Below are positions 16,878 through 25,390 of a stretch of DNA of 64,000 nucleotides, piece by piece; the first letter of the stretch is position 1; each line of letters begins with the position of its first letter. The stretch covers positions 1 to 64,000 of the forward strand of contig NZ_AUCI01000001.1 in the NCBI RefSeq assembly GCF_000429685.1, written 5' to 3'. This stretch comes from Salibacterium aidingense DSM 18341. GTDB lineage: Bacteria; Bacillota; Bacilli; Bacillales; Marinococcaceae. The notes below the pieces were generated by a model, which was not told where the DNA came from, ran no database searches, and saw only the letters and a program-made list of their open reading frames with translations. Both the position numbers and the translations under genes were made by a program.

Positions 16878-18033
16878 GAGAATTCCTCCTTTGCAGCGGG
16901 GGAGGGTAGGCTGCTGCTTCCTTTCCAACTAAAGGCCGGAGCCATTCATTATACGCCTGCTGGTCCTTCATAAAACGGGCAGGAAGTTTCCGTTCTCCGC
17001 TGCTTCCTACTGCTTCAAGAGAAACAGGAATATATTCAATACGGTAGGGGGTTTCGCTCACACGTTGCAACGCTGCCATGACACCGGTTCTCTCCTCCCG
17101 CACCCACTCTGCTCCCATTTCACCAGTTTCCAGAGCTTCCTGAAAATCTGTGGAGGAAACGGCGGCGGAAAAACTTCGTTGATTCATCCCCAGCAGTTCG
17201 GCACGGACCATGACGTTCAAATGGGTTTTCAACACCTGCTCCACTTCATTTGAAATCCCGCCTAGGACTGGCCGGCCGCGGACATAATCCCGCTCCACCT
17301 GATACGCTTCGTCCCATACTGCTCCTTCGCTGACAATGACAAGGGCGCAGCCATATTGTTCAATGGCCCTGGTTGTACCTTTTATCAATGCTTCCGGCGC
17401 AAGCGGGTCCTCGGGAAGACTGATAACGTGCGGACCGTCCTGGGGATGATCATTCAGCAGCCCTGCTGCCGCTGTCAGCCAGCCGGCATTTCTTCCCATC
17501 GTTTCCAGAATGCGAACCTGTTCGAAATTATTCATCGCCTGCAAATCACGACTCATATCCCGTGCGGCGTGGGCCACATACTTTGCCGCACTGCCAAACC
17601 CCGGCGCGTGATCTGTTTCTCCCAAGTCATTGTCCACCGTTTTAGGCAGACCAATTACCTGAAGAGCATAGCCCTGATATTCCGCTTCTTTTTTTAACCG
17701 CGCCAGGGCCTGCATCGTTCCATTTCCACCTATGAAAACGAGGGTGTTTATTCCGCGGCTGCGCAGATTTTCAACGGATACTTTTATTTTTTCCCGGTCG
17801 AATTCATAACGGCCGGCCCCAAGAAAAGCTCCGGGAACTTTCTCATGCTGAAGCAGATTGGTGATTGTATCCTTTTCAGCATCCATCAATAAATTGTCAG
17901 CCAATCCTTCATATCCGTTGATAACGAAGGAGAGAGCGTGGTCTTTATATAATTTACGGACAAAACCGGCCAACGTCGCATTGATGACTGCTGTGGGACC
18001 TCCGGATTGCCCAATGGCAATATGTTTCATCAT
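16849..18033 (-). CDS. phosphofructokinase-family kinase, likely sulfofructose kinase
   Basis: A 394-aa PfkA-superfamily kinase beginning MMKHIAIGQSGGPTAVINA behind AAGGGAG. The nucleotide site reads IGGNGTM: the Gly after Asn suggests ATP rather than pyrophosphate, while Asn replaces the usual magnesium-binding Asp of bacterial PFK. The catalytic loop is LPKTVDNDL with intact Asp residues, but with Lys as in pyrophosphate-type enzymes. Next come AHAARDMSRD and ILETMGRNAGWL (MGR motif). It follows the isomerase gene and precedes the aldolase in a set that fits sulfofructose to sulfofructose 1-phosphate. Phosphoryl donor uncertain. Confidence 0.75.
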   Translation of the reverse strand: MMKHIAIGQSGGPTAVINATLAGFVRKLYKDHALSFVINGYEGLADNLLMDAEKDTITNLLQHEKVPGAFLGAGRYEFDREKIKVSVENLRSRGINTLVFIGGNGTMQALARLKKEAEYQGYALQVIGLPKTVDNDLGETDHAPGFGSAAKYVAHAARDMSRDLQAMNNFEQVRILETMGRNAGWLTAAAGLLNDHPQDGPHVISLPEDPLAPEALIKGTTRAIEQYGCALVIVSEGAVWDEAYQVERDYVRGRPVLGGISNEVEQVLKTHLNVMVRAELLGMNQRSFSAAVSSTDFQEALETGEMGAEWVREERTGVMAALQRVSETPYRIEYIPVSLEAVGSSGERKLPARFMKDQQAYNEWLRPLVGKEAAAYPPPLQRRNSHVFEQDKSK

Positions 18034-18046
18034 TCCGCAGCTCCCT

Positions 18047-19387
18047 TCACCATAACTTGTAGACAGATACCGGCAGACCCAGCTGTTTTCCAAGCATCGT
18101 CAAATCTTCCGTGACGTCTTCATATACAAGCCCGTAATGAGGTTCAAACCCTTCCTCCATCAGCCCATATAATGTTTCTGTTACATTTGTTTCAAGCTGG
18201 ACCTCCACCGATGTGCCGTTGAATCGCTGCGGTGTATCCAGTGCTTCCCCTCTCATCACTAATAACCGATAGCCCTGCGGCGTCCAGCCGACTCGGAATA
18301 TCGTTACTTTTCCAGGTTTCAACCCAAATTCCATCGTGAATCCAAGTTTACGATTCGGATGAACGCCGGGGCGTGCTCCCTGCTCCGGATGGGCCAAAGA
18401 GTAAGCACCAGCGCCGCAATGCCAGTACACAACGGAATTACTGGCTTCATTTACGTGAACCATGTCTCCCAAGTATGGTGATTTCCCGCCGGCAAGCTCC
18501 TGTAAAATAAACATAGTCACCGCCCCGTGAATATCCGATTCACAGGAGGATACCACTCCTTCTTCTGTGAATTGAGACAACGTAGAGCAGGCTGCCGCTC
18601 CCAATTCATTGAAAAATTCCGGCCAGCATCGGATCGCAAGCGCCGAGATATTCTGTTCGTATACCTCCTGTCTCACATAGGAAGAAAACTGAGCAAAACG
18701 CTGGACCGTTTCATCCGATCGCTGCAAGCCGGCGACCTGTTTTTCGGCCCGCTCTATTTCCGGCTCCCATTTTTCCTGCGGCATCTGTTTGCTTTTATCA
18801 AAGGCCTTTTGCAGATCCAGCCTCAGGACATCAATGCCGAACTGCTCTTTCAACTGCTTTTCATCGGTGCCGGAGAAGAAAAATCCCGGTTGATAGTCTC
18901 CTATCACTCCAATTTTAAAGTTCTGCAGCTCCGTAAGAAGGGCCTGGATTTTCACATGCTGTTTAATCCGCTGCTGGACCTGCGCTTCTTCCGTGTTGCC
19001 GAACACAAACGTATATCGGTGACCGGCGCATTTTAAGACATGACTGGTACTGTTTCCTCCGGTCAGGGAATTCAGGCGCAGTCTTGCTCCCACCGCCGGT
19101 TCCCTGATTGACCAAACAATAATAGAAGCAGAAAGTTTATCGAGCACGGTTTGGATAAACTCCCCATCTGCAAAGGTAATACTCTGATAGATTACGACCG
19201 ACACGTGATGAGGATCTATCGTCTCGAGAAAGTTTTCCAGCTCTTCTGGAGAAGTCAAAATTCCTTCTGGTTCCAAGATCTGCTCTGTTATTTGATGCAG
19301 AAAGGCAGAGCTTTTCTTCCTTTCTTCTTCTCCCGTTTCCAAATCAAATGTTTTTCTTCCAATCGGAAGATATACTATATTCTCCAC
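18047..19387 (-). CDS. L-fucose/L-arabinose isomerase-fold protein, likely sulfoquinovose isomerase
   Basis: A 446-aa protein of the fucose isomerase superfamily. The metal-site region is visible as ALAIRCWPEFF (near residue 255) and VVSSCESDIHGAVTMFILQ (Glu and Asp), with VYWHCGAGAYSLA carrying a His further on. The GTG start follows AAGGAAGGGG. In Bacillaceae sulfoglycolysis (transaldolase and EMP2-type routes) an isomerase of this fold converts sulfoquinovose to 6-deoxy-6-sulfofructose, and the position between importer genes and the kinase fits that first step. Substrate is inferred. Confidence 0.75.
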   Translation of the reverse strand: MENIVYLPIGRKTFDLETGEEERKKSSAFLHQITEQILEPEGILTSPEELENFLETIDPHHVSVVIYQSITFADGEFIQTVLDKLSASIIVWSIREPAVGARLRLNSLTGGNSTSHVLKCAGHRYTFVFGNTEEAQVQQRIKQHVKIQALLTELQNFKIGVIGDYQPGFFFSGTDEKQLKEQFGIDVLRLDLQKAFDKSKQMPQEKWEPEIERAEKQVAGLQRSDETVQRFAQFSSYVRQEVYEQNISALAIRCWPEFFNELGAAACSTLSQFTEEGVVSSCESDIHGAVTMFILQELAGGKSPYLGDMVHVNEASNSVVYWHCGAGAYSLAHPEQGARPGVHPNRKLGFTMEFGLKPGKVTIFRVGWTPQGYRLLVMRGEALDTPQRFNGTSVEVQLETNVTETLYGLMEEGFEPHYGLVYEDVTEDLTMLGKQLGLPVSVYKLW

Positions 19388-19408
19388 TCCGTTCCCCTTC
19401 CTTTCTTT

Positions 19409-20074
19409 CTAGTAAGATGGTTCCATCCATTGTATTTCCAGGTCAGGCCCCTCCAGTCCGGCATGGGCTCCTTTCGCGGTGAATTTTTTATTTTCAGGAT
19501 GAGACAGCAGCCATTTATTTTTCATGAAAAGGAGCTTATCATCTGCTGTTTTTTCCAATGGAGCATTGGTCCCGCGGGGAAGAATGACCATGCATTGGAA
19601 TCCAGCCCCCGTTGTTTTACATGGGGCCAGATGCAGGGTCGTCTGAAATAATTCCACCGCTGTTGCTTCTGGAACATAAAAGGCCTGGATGTTCTTCGTA
19701 TGAAACCGGTCCTCTTCGATATCGAGCACGGAGCCAAGCAGCAGGACAAAATCTGTGGCTCCCACATTGATTTCACTGCCTTTATGAAATTCGAGACCTT
19801 GAAGCGATGAACTGTTTCCATTGCAATATCCGATCTGAATCGGCATTTCTCCGTAATACATTTTTTCGATGTGCTGACGAAAAGTATCATTTTCCCACCT
19901 GTCCACCGAAGGGATATAAACATTTCCCCCGGCCGGAATGTCTGTTTCTTTCAGTCTATCCACCGCCTCTGCTGCAGGAAAACGGGGAAGGACCCGCCCA
20001 AAAGTGGAAAAAGAACGGTCTTCCACGTGCTGGATGGCAAGGTGAGAATTCAGGGACTGCAGCTGTTTCAGCAT
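19409..20074 (-). CDS. DUF4867-family protein
   Basis: A 221-aa soluble protein that I place in DUF4867 from its pattern (GRVLPRFPAAEAVDRLKET; QIGYCNGNSSSLQGLEFHKG; FYVPEATAVELFQTTLHLAPC). The middle resembles a cupin-like beta fold with possible metal ligands (EFHKGSE, HTKN, LHLAPC). From memory, similar proteins occur beside carbohydrate isomerases and in sulfoquinovose transaldolase clusters, without an agreed function. Here it lies 21 bp upstream of the isomerase and downstream of the importer. An epimerase or mutarotase acting on the sugar before isomerisation is one guess. Confidence 0.65.
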   Translation of the reverse strand: MLKQLQSLNSHLAIQHVEDRSFSTFGRVLPRFPAAEAVDRLKETDIPAGGNVYIPSVDRWENDTFRQHIEKMYYGEMPIQIGYCNGNSSSLQGLEFHKGSEINVGATDFVLLLGSVLDIEEDRFHTKNIQAFYVPEATAVELFQTTLHLAPCKTTGAGFQCMVILPRGTNAPLEKTADDKLLFMKNKWLLSHPENKKFTAKGAHAGLEGPDLEIQWMEPSY

Positions 20075-20198
20075 TTCTTCTGCCTCCTCTATCTAAGAAA
20101 AATACGTCTTATAAAGGGAAAAGGACTCCGCTGCAGGCGGACATTTTCCGCAATCTTAAAAACGCGAAATTTTCTACTTTTTGAGCCATGAAAAACAA

Positions 20199-21008
20199 TT
20201 ATCCTTTGACAGCGCCTGAAGTCATACCCGCGACAAAATAACGCTGCAGGAAAATATAAGTAATAACCATCGGCGCGGAGGCGATCAGTACACCGGTGAA
20301 CAACATGGGGTAGTTCGTGGAATACTGTCCCTGAAAATCCAGAAGCGCCAGCGGCAGTGTTTTATAGGAATTATCCGTGATGAACAACAACGGATACAAC
20401 AAATCATTCCAGTGCATGACAAACAAGAATATGGCCGTCGCGGATAAGGATGGTAAAGACAGGGGTAGTGCCACTTTCGCATACATTTTCCAGTTGCCGG
20501 CCCCGTCTACCGTTGATGCTTCAAACAACTCTTTTGGCAGAGTTTTCATAAAACCGGTCAAAATGAAGACAGCCACCGGCAGCGTCGACGCGATATTTAC
20601 TAAGATAAGGCCGAGCAGGCTGTTCGTTAACCCAAGGTTCAAGACCACAGAATACAGCGGGACCATATTGACCTGGGGCGGCACCATCATTCCAAGAGAA
20701 AACAAGACAAACAGAGCATTTCCTTTCCAGTTGTTCAAGCGCGTAATGCCATATGCAATCATCGAAGCAAAAAATAAGGTGAGTGATACCGAACAAAGGG
20801 TTACCGTCGCACTGTTCACGAAATAGCCCGCCATCGTCTGCTCGTAGAAAATAGAAACAAAATTATCCGTGTTTATACCTGCTTCCGGGAGCCCTAACGG
20901 GTTTTGAAAGGTTTCTTCCCGGGTTTTCATTGAGGTCAGCATTACCATAATAAGCGGTATCAGAATTAACACCGCGTATATGAAAACAGCAAATCTTCTA
21001 AAAAACAT
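20199..21008 (-). CDS. sugar ABC transporter permease, MalG type
   Basis: A 269-aa CUT1-family inner-membrane permease with six hydrophobic segments and the EAA loop ELFEASTVDGAGNWKMYAKVALPLSLP near residue 180. The ATG at 21008 is chosen because AAAGGAAGG lies at proper distance; the GTG two codons earlier touches it. The C-terminal AGMTSGAVKG is typical of the MalG half. It pairs with the next-upstream MalF-type permease. No ATPase gene is in the operon, so a shared ATPase such as an MsmX-like protein elsewhere must drive it. Cargo probably sulfoquinovose or sulfoquinovosyl glycerol. Confidence 0.88.
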   Translation of the reverse strand: MFFRRFAVFIYAVLILIPLIMVMLTSMKTREETFQNPLGLPEAGINTDNFVSIFYEQTMAGYFVNSATVTLCSVSLTLFFASMIAYGITRLNNWKGNALFVLFSLGMMVPPQVNMVPLYSVVLNLGLTNSLLGLILVNIASTLPVAVFILTGFMKTLPKELFEASTVDGAGNWKMYAKVALPLSLPSLSATAIFLFVMHWNDLLYPLLFITDNSYKTLPLALLDFQGQYSTNYPMLFTGVLIASAPMVITYIFLQRYFVAGMTSGAVKG

Positions 21009-21025
21009 GGCCACCCTTCCTTTCC

Positions 21026-21901
21026 TTAATAGGACACCCGGTTCGAACGAAGCACTTTAAACTGAATAAACGTAATTAGCGCGATCATTGCCATGAAAAG
21101 AACGGAAATCGCAGAAGCATACCCAAAGTCATACCCCCGGAAGGCAATTTCATAAATATAGGTGGAAATGATCTCTGTCGTATTATTCGGACCGCCGCCT
21201 GTCATCGCGAATACTAAATCAAACGCCTGGAACGATTGGATCGTAGTATACGCAATAACAATCGTGGCAGAGGGGGCAAGCAGCGGCCACGTTACCTTCT
21301 TAAACGTCTGCCACTTGGTCGCTCCTTCTATTTTTGCCGCTTCATACAGATCAAACGGAATGGCGTGCAAGCCGGCCACAAAGATGATCAACATCTGTCC
21401 CGCGTGAAACCAAACCTGCGTAAAAGCAAGCGAATAAATCGCTATATTTCCATTTCCGAGCCAGTTCTGCGTAAGAAATTCTAAACCTATTAAGCTCAAA
21501 AGTTGATTTAAAATCCCAAGCGAAGGATCATAAACAAAGGTCCAGATAAAAGCTACTGATACCGATGACAATATCGTTGGAAAGAAAAACAGCGCCCGCA
21601 GCAAGTAATTAACCTTCGTGTTTTTTACGAGCAGAATAGCAAAAATTAATGCGATGATGGTTTGAAAGATTACGACAAAGAGCATAAACTCTAAATTATT
21701 GCCGACTGACTTCACGAACACACTATCTCCGGTGACAGCTTTTTCATAGTTTTCTAACCCAACAAAATTGAAGTTTTCACTTATCCCATCCCAGTTCGTA
21801 AACGAGTAGAAAATCGCGCTGATGGTTGGATATAGAAAAAATAAAGCATAAAGGATCAACCCAGGGATAAAAAAGAAATAGATTGTTTTAGAGATTCTCA
21901 T
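21026..21901 (-). CDS. sugar ABC transporter permease, MalF type
   Basis: A 291-aa CUT1 permease with six membrane segments, starting MRISKTIYFFFIPGLILYAL behind AAGGATTG. The EAA loop is DLYEAAKIEGATKWQTFKKVTWPLLAP near residue 190, followed by AMTGGGPNNTTEIISTYIYE, typical of this half of the complex. It lies 11 bp upstream of the MalG-type gene and 48 bp downstream of the binding-protein gene. Substrate by context is the operon's sulfosugar. Confidence 0.9.
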   Translation of the reverse strand: MRISKTIYFFFIPGLILYALFFLYPTISAIFYSFTNWDGISENFNFVGLENYEKAVTGDSVFVKSVGNNLEFMLFVVIFQTIIALIFAILLVKNTKVNYLLRALFFFPTILSSVSVAFIWTFVYDPSLGILNQLLSLIGLEFLTQNWLGNGNIAIYSLAFTQVWFHAGQMLIIFVAGLHAIPFDLYEAAKIEGATKWQTFKKVTWPLLAPSATIVIAYTTIQSFQAFDLVFAMTGGGPNNTTEIISTYIYEIAFRGYDFGYASAISVLFMAMIALITFIQFKVLRSNRVSY

Positions 21902-21949
21902 GAAATCAATCCTTTTAGTAGTTTACTTGCTGCGGGCTTTCACACAGCA

Positions 21950-23242
21950 CTAATTTGTATTTTCCTCCACAATCTGCTGAGCTTCTTCGGCTGCCTCTTC
22001 AGGGTCTGTGCCGCCAAGAACATTTTCAATGGAACCCAGCACAGCATCTTCTACAGAAGCTTCTGTAATTAAATAGCGAGGCTGAAATCTTGTGTCTTTT
22101 TCATCAATCCAATGAGACGTATTCTGCAAGGCGTCCGACTCGTATTCTACATCGTTCACTGTTAAATGCTGTCCGGTTTCATTCGCATACTGAGAAGCAA
22201 TATCAGGCTGGCTTAAAAACTCGATAAACGTCTTCGCCTCTTCTTTCTTCTCGGAGTTATCATTGACAGCCAGCATAAAGGTGGCGGTATGGATCCCTTC
22301 ATATTCGACTTCGTCTTCCGGAACCGTGATCGGCGGAAGGAAGCCTAACTCAAGTTCTGGATTCAAGTCCTGCAGGGAAGCCATATGGTACGAACCGGTA
22401 GCCAGCATCGCTGCTTTTTCATCTGCTACCATCTGCATCGCTGAATCCTGGTTCGTACCCAACGCATCTTCCTGAAAATAGCCATTATCATTAAAATACT
22501 GAAAGTCTTCCAGAGTTTTGGTCCACCATTCATTCGTCAGGGTCTCTTCCCCGCTTTCCAATTTGGCGAACACGTCTTCATCCTTCGCATTGTTCATCAT
22601 CATACTGTTCATTGTTTGGTTCGGTCCTATGTCAGCTCCCGGGAACGCAATCGGTGTGATGTCATTCTCCTTCAGCGTTTCAGCCATCTCCTGGTATTCG
22701 GACCAGCTAGTTGGAACGTCAAGGCCCAGCTCTTCAAACATTCCTTTGTTATAGACCGGCATATTGAATACGAGCTGATAAGGAAGGGCAAGCTGACTGC
22801 CGCCGGACTGACCAACTTCCAGAGACGTATCGGCAAAATTATTTACAAACTCCTCATCGGATAAATCCGTAAAAAATCCGGCGTTATTAATGGTTTCAAA
22901 CTGGGTACCGGGGAACGATGTGAATACATCCCCAGTAGAACCATCCCGAAGCATCTGCTGGGCATTCGATTGATATTGCTCCGATGGATAAATGTTCATC
23001 TGAACGGTGATGTCTGGATGTTCTTCTTCGAATTGATCAATGATATCATCAAAAACTTCTTCATCTTCCCCTCTCCAGTGAATGAAGCTGATTTGGGTAG
23101 CATCTTCTTCCGCCGCTGACGATTCGGATCCCTGATTTTCATCTTCTTCCTGATTTTGCTGACTGGTGTCATCCGCACAGGCAGTTAATAATAAAATAAA
23201 ACTAAAAAGACCAGCACTCCAGCTCACCATTTTCTTCATCAT
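21950..23242 (-). CDS. sugar ABC transporter substrate-binding lipoprotein
   Basis: A 430-aa CUT1-type binding protein and first gene of the sulfoquinovose operon. The signal ends LLLTACADD, with the lipid-modified Cys near residue 22, followed by an acidic linker of about 25 residues. The mature protein shows family stretches FIHWRGEDEEVFDDIIDQFE and VFTSFPGTQFETINNAGFFTDLS. A cre-like site and a 9-bp inverted repeat lie in the leader about 60-90 bp upstream, and a promoter further up. Ligand inferred: sulfoquinovose or its glycoside. Confidence 0.88.
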   Translation of the reverse strand: MMKKMVSWSAGLFSFILLLTACADDTSQQNQEEDENQGSESSAAEEDATQISFIHWRGEDEEVFDDIIDQFEEEHPDITVQMNIYPSEQYQSNAQQMLRDGSTGDVFTSFPGTQFETINNAGFFTDLSDEEFVNNFADTSLEVGQSGGSQLALPYQLVFNMPVYNKGMFEELGLDVPTSWSEYQEMAETLKENDITPIAFPGADIGPNQTMNSMMMNNAKDEDVFAKLESGEETLTNEWWTKTLEDFQYFNDNGYFQEDALGTNQDSAMQMVADEKAAMLATGSYHMASLQDLNPELELGFLPPITVPEDEVEYEGIHTATFMLAVNDNSEKKEEAKTFIEFLSQPDIASQYANETGQHLTVNDVEYESDALQNTSHWIDEKDTRFQPRYLITEASVEDAVLGSIENVLGGTDPEEAAEEAQQIVEENTN

Positions 23243-23303
23243 TCACAACCCCTTTTAATTTGTAATAACCAATACATAAAGGTACGTATCTTTTGATTCA
23301 AAA

Positions 23304-23330
23304 TTTAAAGCGCTTTCAAAACGCTTTAAA
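23304..23330 (-). promoter_or_regulatory. cre-like site and 9-bp inverted repeat in the operon leader
   Basis: TTTAAAGCG at 23304-23312 is repeated inverted as CGCTTTAAA at 23322-23330. Positions 23305-23318 (TTAAAGCGCTTTCA) match the CcpA consensus TGWAANCGNTNWCA at 13 of 14 bases. The site lies downstream of the predicted transcription start, where CcpA or the operon's GntR/UTRA regulator could block elongation. Confidence 0.55.
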
Positions 23331-23400
23331 AAATTTTTCCTCCCTTCTATTCTCTTTTTCATTACTCCCAGTCTCATGTCTTCCTTCGAAGTTAATTATA

Positions 23401-23429
23401 ATTAAACCACCCTTCTTGATTTTTTTCAA
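23401..23429 (-). promoter_or_regulatory. sigma-A promoter of the sulfoquinovose operon
   Basis: On the minus strand TTGAAA (23424-23429), a 17-bp spacer and TTTAAT (23401-23406), with TATAAT-like bases following. It implies a leader of about 150 nt before the binding-protein gene. The rest of 23243-23642 has no gene; an imperfect GC hairpin at 23504-23532 (GCGGC/GCCGC) may end the LysR transcript. Confidence 0.5.
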
Positions 23430-23642
23430 TACTTTTTTAATTTTGTAACAATTAAAATGATTAATAAACCTTATATATTTCTTTCATAAATGCGGAGAGG
23501 AAAGCGGCTGCCTTCCAGATAAGGACTGCCGCGTAATCGTTCCATCCTCCCGCCATAGTAATGGCTGGTGTCCACCACTTTCGGCGTTATTTTCACTCAA
23601 ACCGTCACCTAACTCTTTTCAGCGTTTCTCTCTACCATTTTT

Positions 23643-24551
23643 TCACAGCAGCACATCGCCTTCCTCCATATGCTGAAAGGCCTGTTCCACGAAGTTCACC
23701 CATTCTTCTGCCGCATGAGACTGATAGCTCTGCCGGCGCCAGATCAGTGCCAAATTCCAGTGAATCGATGGATCGGTGACGGATAACACTGCGACATCGT
23801 GGAGATTGGCTTTTTTTACCACCGTTTCCGGTAAAAACGCCACACCAAGGTCCGCCATTGCTAATTCAATTAAAAAATCCCACTGGGTACTTTCGTGCTC
23901 AATCACCGGCTCAAACCCTGCTTGAATCGCTCCTTCCCGTACCCGGTCGTATAAGGAAAATCCTTTTCGGAACATGAGGAAACGTTCGTGCTCCAGTTCT
24001 TTCATCGTTACGTTCTCCCGCCCGGCCAACAAATGCTCCTTAGAAACAACGAGCAGCAGTTCCCGCTTTACGATCGGCCGGACTTCAAACTGTTCCTCAT
24101 CGACCGGCAGGATCGCCACCCCGACATCGATATTTCCTTCCAGCAGGGACTGCTCCATAATTTTTGCCCCTTCTTCGACAATATGCATTTCTGCTTCGGG
24201 ATACTGTTTTCGAAAGGAGGCAATAATAGAAGGAAAAAAACTTGAGCCGATTACCGGAGGCAGGCCAAATGTGAAGCTCCCTTTTTTACGAAACTTTATT
24301 TCATTCGCTGCTTTCGTTAGATCTTCCACATCCCGCAGCACTTTTTGCGCATGTTTTCGTATCATTTCCCCTTCTCCGGTAATTTTTAAATGCCGGGTGG
24401 AGCGGTCAAACAGACGGATATCCAGTTCTTCTTCGAGCTGATGAATGACTTTGCTTAATGCCGGCTGGGACACATGTAATTTTTCACTGGCTTTTGAAAA
24501 GCTTTCCTCTTGATGCACCTCTAAAAAATAACGCAGCTGTTTCAGTTCCAT
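23643..24551 (-). CDS. LysR-family transcriptional regulator
   Basis: A 302-aa LysR protein with winged helix (KASEKLHVSQPALSKVIHQL) and effector domain (GLPPVIGSSFFPSIIASFR; ESTQWDFLIELAMADLGVAFLPE). It starts behind AAAAGGAG and is transcribed away from the scoA-scoB-thiolase operon across a 117-bp gap, so it probably controls that operon. It is a close paralogue of the LysR protein at 1379-2275. Effector unknown; a short-chain acyl compound or ketoacid would fit. Confidence 0.88.
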   Translation of the reverse strand: MELKQLRYFLEVHQEESFSKASEKLHVSQPALSKVIHQLEEELDIRLFDRSTRHLKITGEGEMIRKHAQKVLRDVEDLTKAANEIKFRKKGSFTFGLPPVIGSSFFPSIIASFRKQYPEAEMHIVEEGAKIMEQSLLEGNIDVGVAILPVDEEQFEVRPIVKRELLLVVSKEHLLAGRENVTMKELEHERFLMFRKGFSLYDRVREGAIQAGFEPVIEHESTQWDFLIELAMADLGVAFLPETVVKKANLHDVAVLSVTDPSIHWNLALIWRRQSYQSHAAEEWVNFVEQAFQHMEEGDVLL

Positions 24552-24609
24552 TGAATTCTCCTTTTATTCCTATAAAGAATAAATATATTATATTTATCTA
24601 TTTTACGCA

Positions 24610-24623
24610 TGTAAGCGCTTGTA
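24610..24623 (+). promoter_or_regulatory. cre-like site upstream of scoA
   Basis: TGTAAGCGCTTGTA matches the CcpA consensus at 12 of 14 positions including the full TGTAAGCGCTT core. It lies in the divergent promoter region between the LysR gene and scoA, suggesting carbon catabolite control of acetoacetate use. Confidence 0.5.
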
Positions 24624-24668
24624 GTAAAGTGAAAGAAAGAACTTTTACAGAAAAGGAGCGGGTAAAGG

Positions 24669-25364
24669 ATGACAAAACGATCAACGTCCTTTGAAACCAG
24701 TGTTCGATCCATAAAAGACGGCGACACGATTATCGTAGGAGGCTTTGGTCTCTGCGGTATTCCGGAAAAAGCGATCACCGCCCTTGCCGAACATGGAGCC
24801 AAAGACCTTACTGTCGTCAGTAACAACTGCGGCGTCGATGACTGGGGCCTGGGTCTGCTGCTGGCGAACAAACAGATTAAAAAAATGGTAGCCTCTTACG
24901 TCGGGGAAAATAAAATATTTGAAGAACAGTATTTGAATGGGGAACTCGAGGTGGAGCTTGTACCGCAGGGAACCCTCGCTGAGCGAATCCGAGCCGGCGG
25001 AGCCGGGATCCGCGGCTTTTACACCCCGACCGGCGTTGGCACCCCGATTGCGGAAGGAAAGGAACACAAAGAATTCGACGGCAGAACCTGTATTCTGGAG
25101 GAGGCCATTACCGGCGATGCCGCTCTCGTCAAAGCATGGAAGGGCGATCCCTACGGCAACCTCATCTACAGAAAAACAGCCCGTAACTTCAATCCACTCG
25201 CAGCAGCTGCCGGGAAAAAGACGATAGCGGAAGTCGAGGAGCTTGTAGAAGTCGGACAGCTGGATCCAGATTTCATTCATACCCCGGGACTCTATGTCCA
25301 GGACATTCTTGAAGGCGGGGCATATGAAAAACGAATTGAAAAACGCACCGTAGCCCAGGCTTAA
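24669..25364 (+). CDS. scoA: 3-oxoacid CoA-transferase subunit A
   Basis: A 231-aa class I CoA-transferase alpha subunit. The N-terminus [19 protein letters not shown] is diagnostic, followed by [18 protein letters not shown] and the glycine-rich [21 protein letters not shown]. It pairs with scoB to move CoA from succinyl-CoA or acetyl-CoA onto acetoacetate or a similar 3-oxoacid; the thiolase gene at the end of the operon then gives acetyl-CoA. Starts ATG behind AAAAGGAGCGGG. ScoA versus AtoD cannot be told apart by sequence alone. Confidence 0.9.
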   Translation: MTKRSTSFETSVRSIKDGDTIIVGGFGLCGIPEKAITALAEHGAKDLTVVSNNCGVDDWGLGLLLANKQIKKMVASYVGENKIFEEQYLNGELEVELVPQGTLAERIRAGGAGIRGFYTPTGVGTPIAEGKEHKEFDGRTCILEEAITGDAALVKAWKGDPYGNLIYRKTARNFNPLAAAAGKKTIAEVEELVEVGQLDPDFIHTPGLYVQDILEGGAYEKRIEKRTVAQA

Positions 25365-25390
25365 TAAATAGAAGAAGGAGGACGAAAAAG

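Noticed and set aside
15229-18033. Ordinary glycolytic PFK and FBP aldolase
   Set aside because: They sit in an inducible importer operon with isomerase and aldehyde dehydrogenase, and the kinase active site is atypical.
18527-19036. 169-aa plus-strand frame across the isomerase gene
   Set aside because: Antisense shadow with no recognisable domain or ribosome site.
24681-25280. 199-aa open frame on the minus strand across scoA
   Set aside because: Exact shadow of scoA, whose motifs are unambiguous; no ribosome site.
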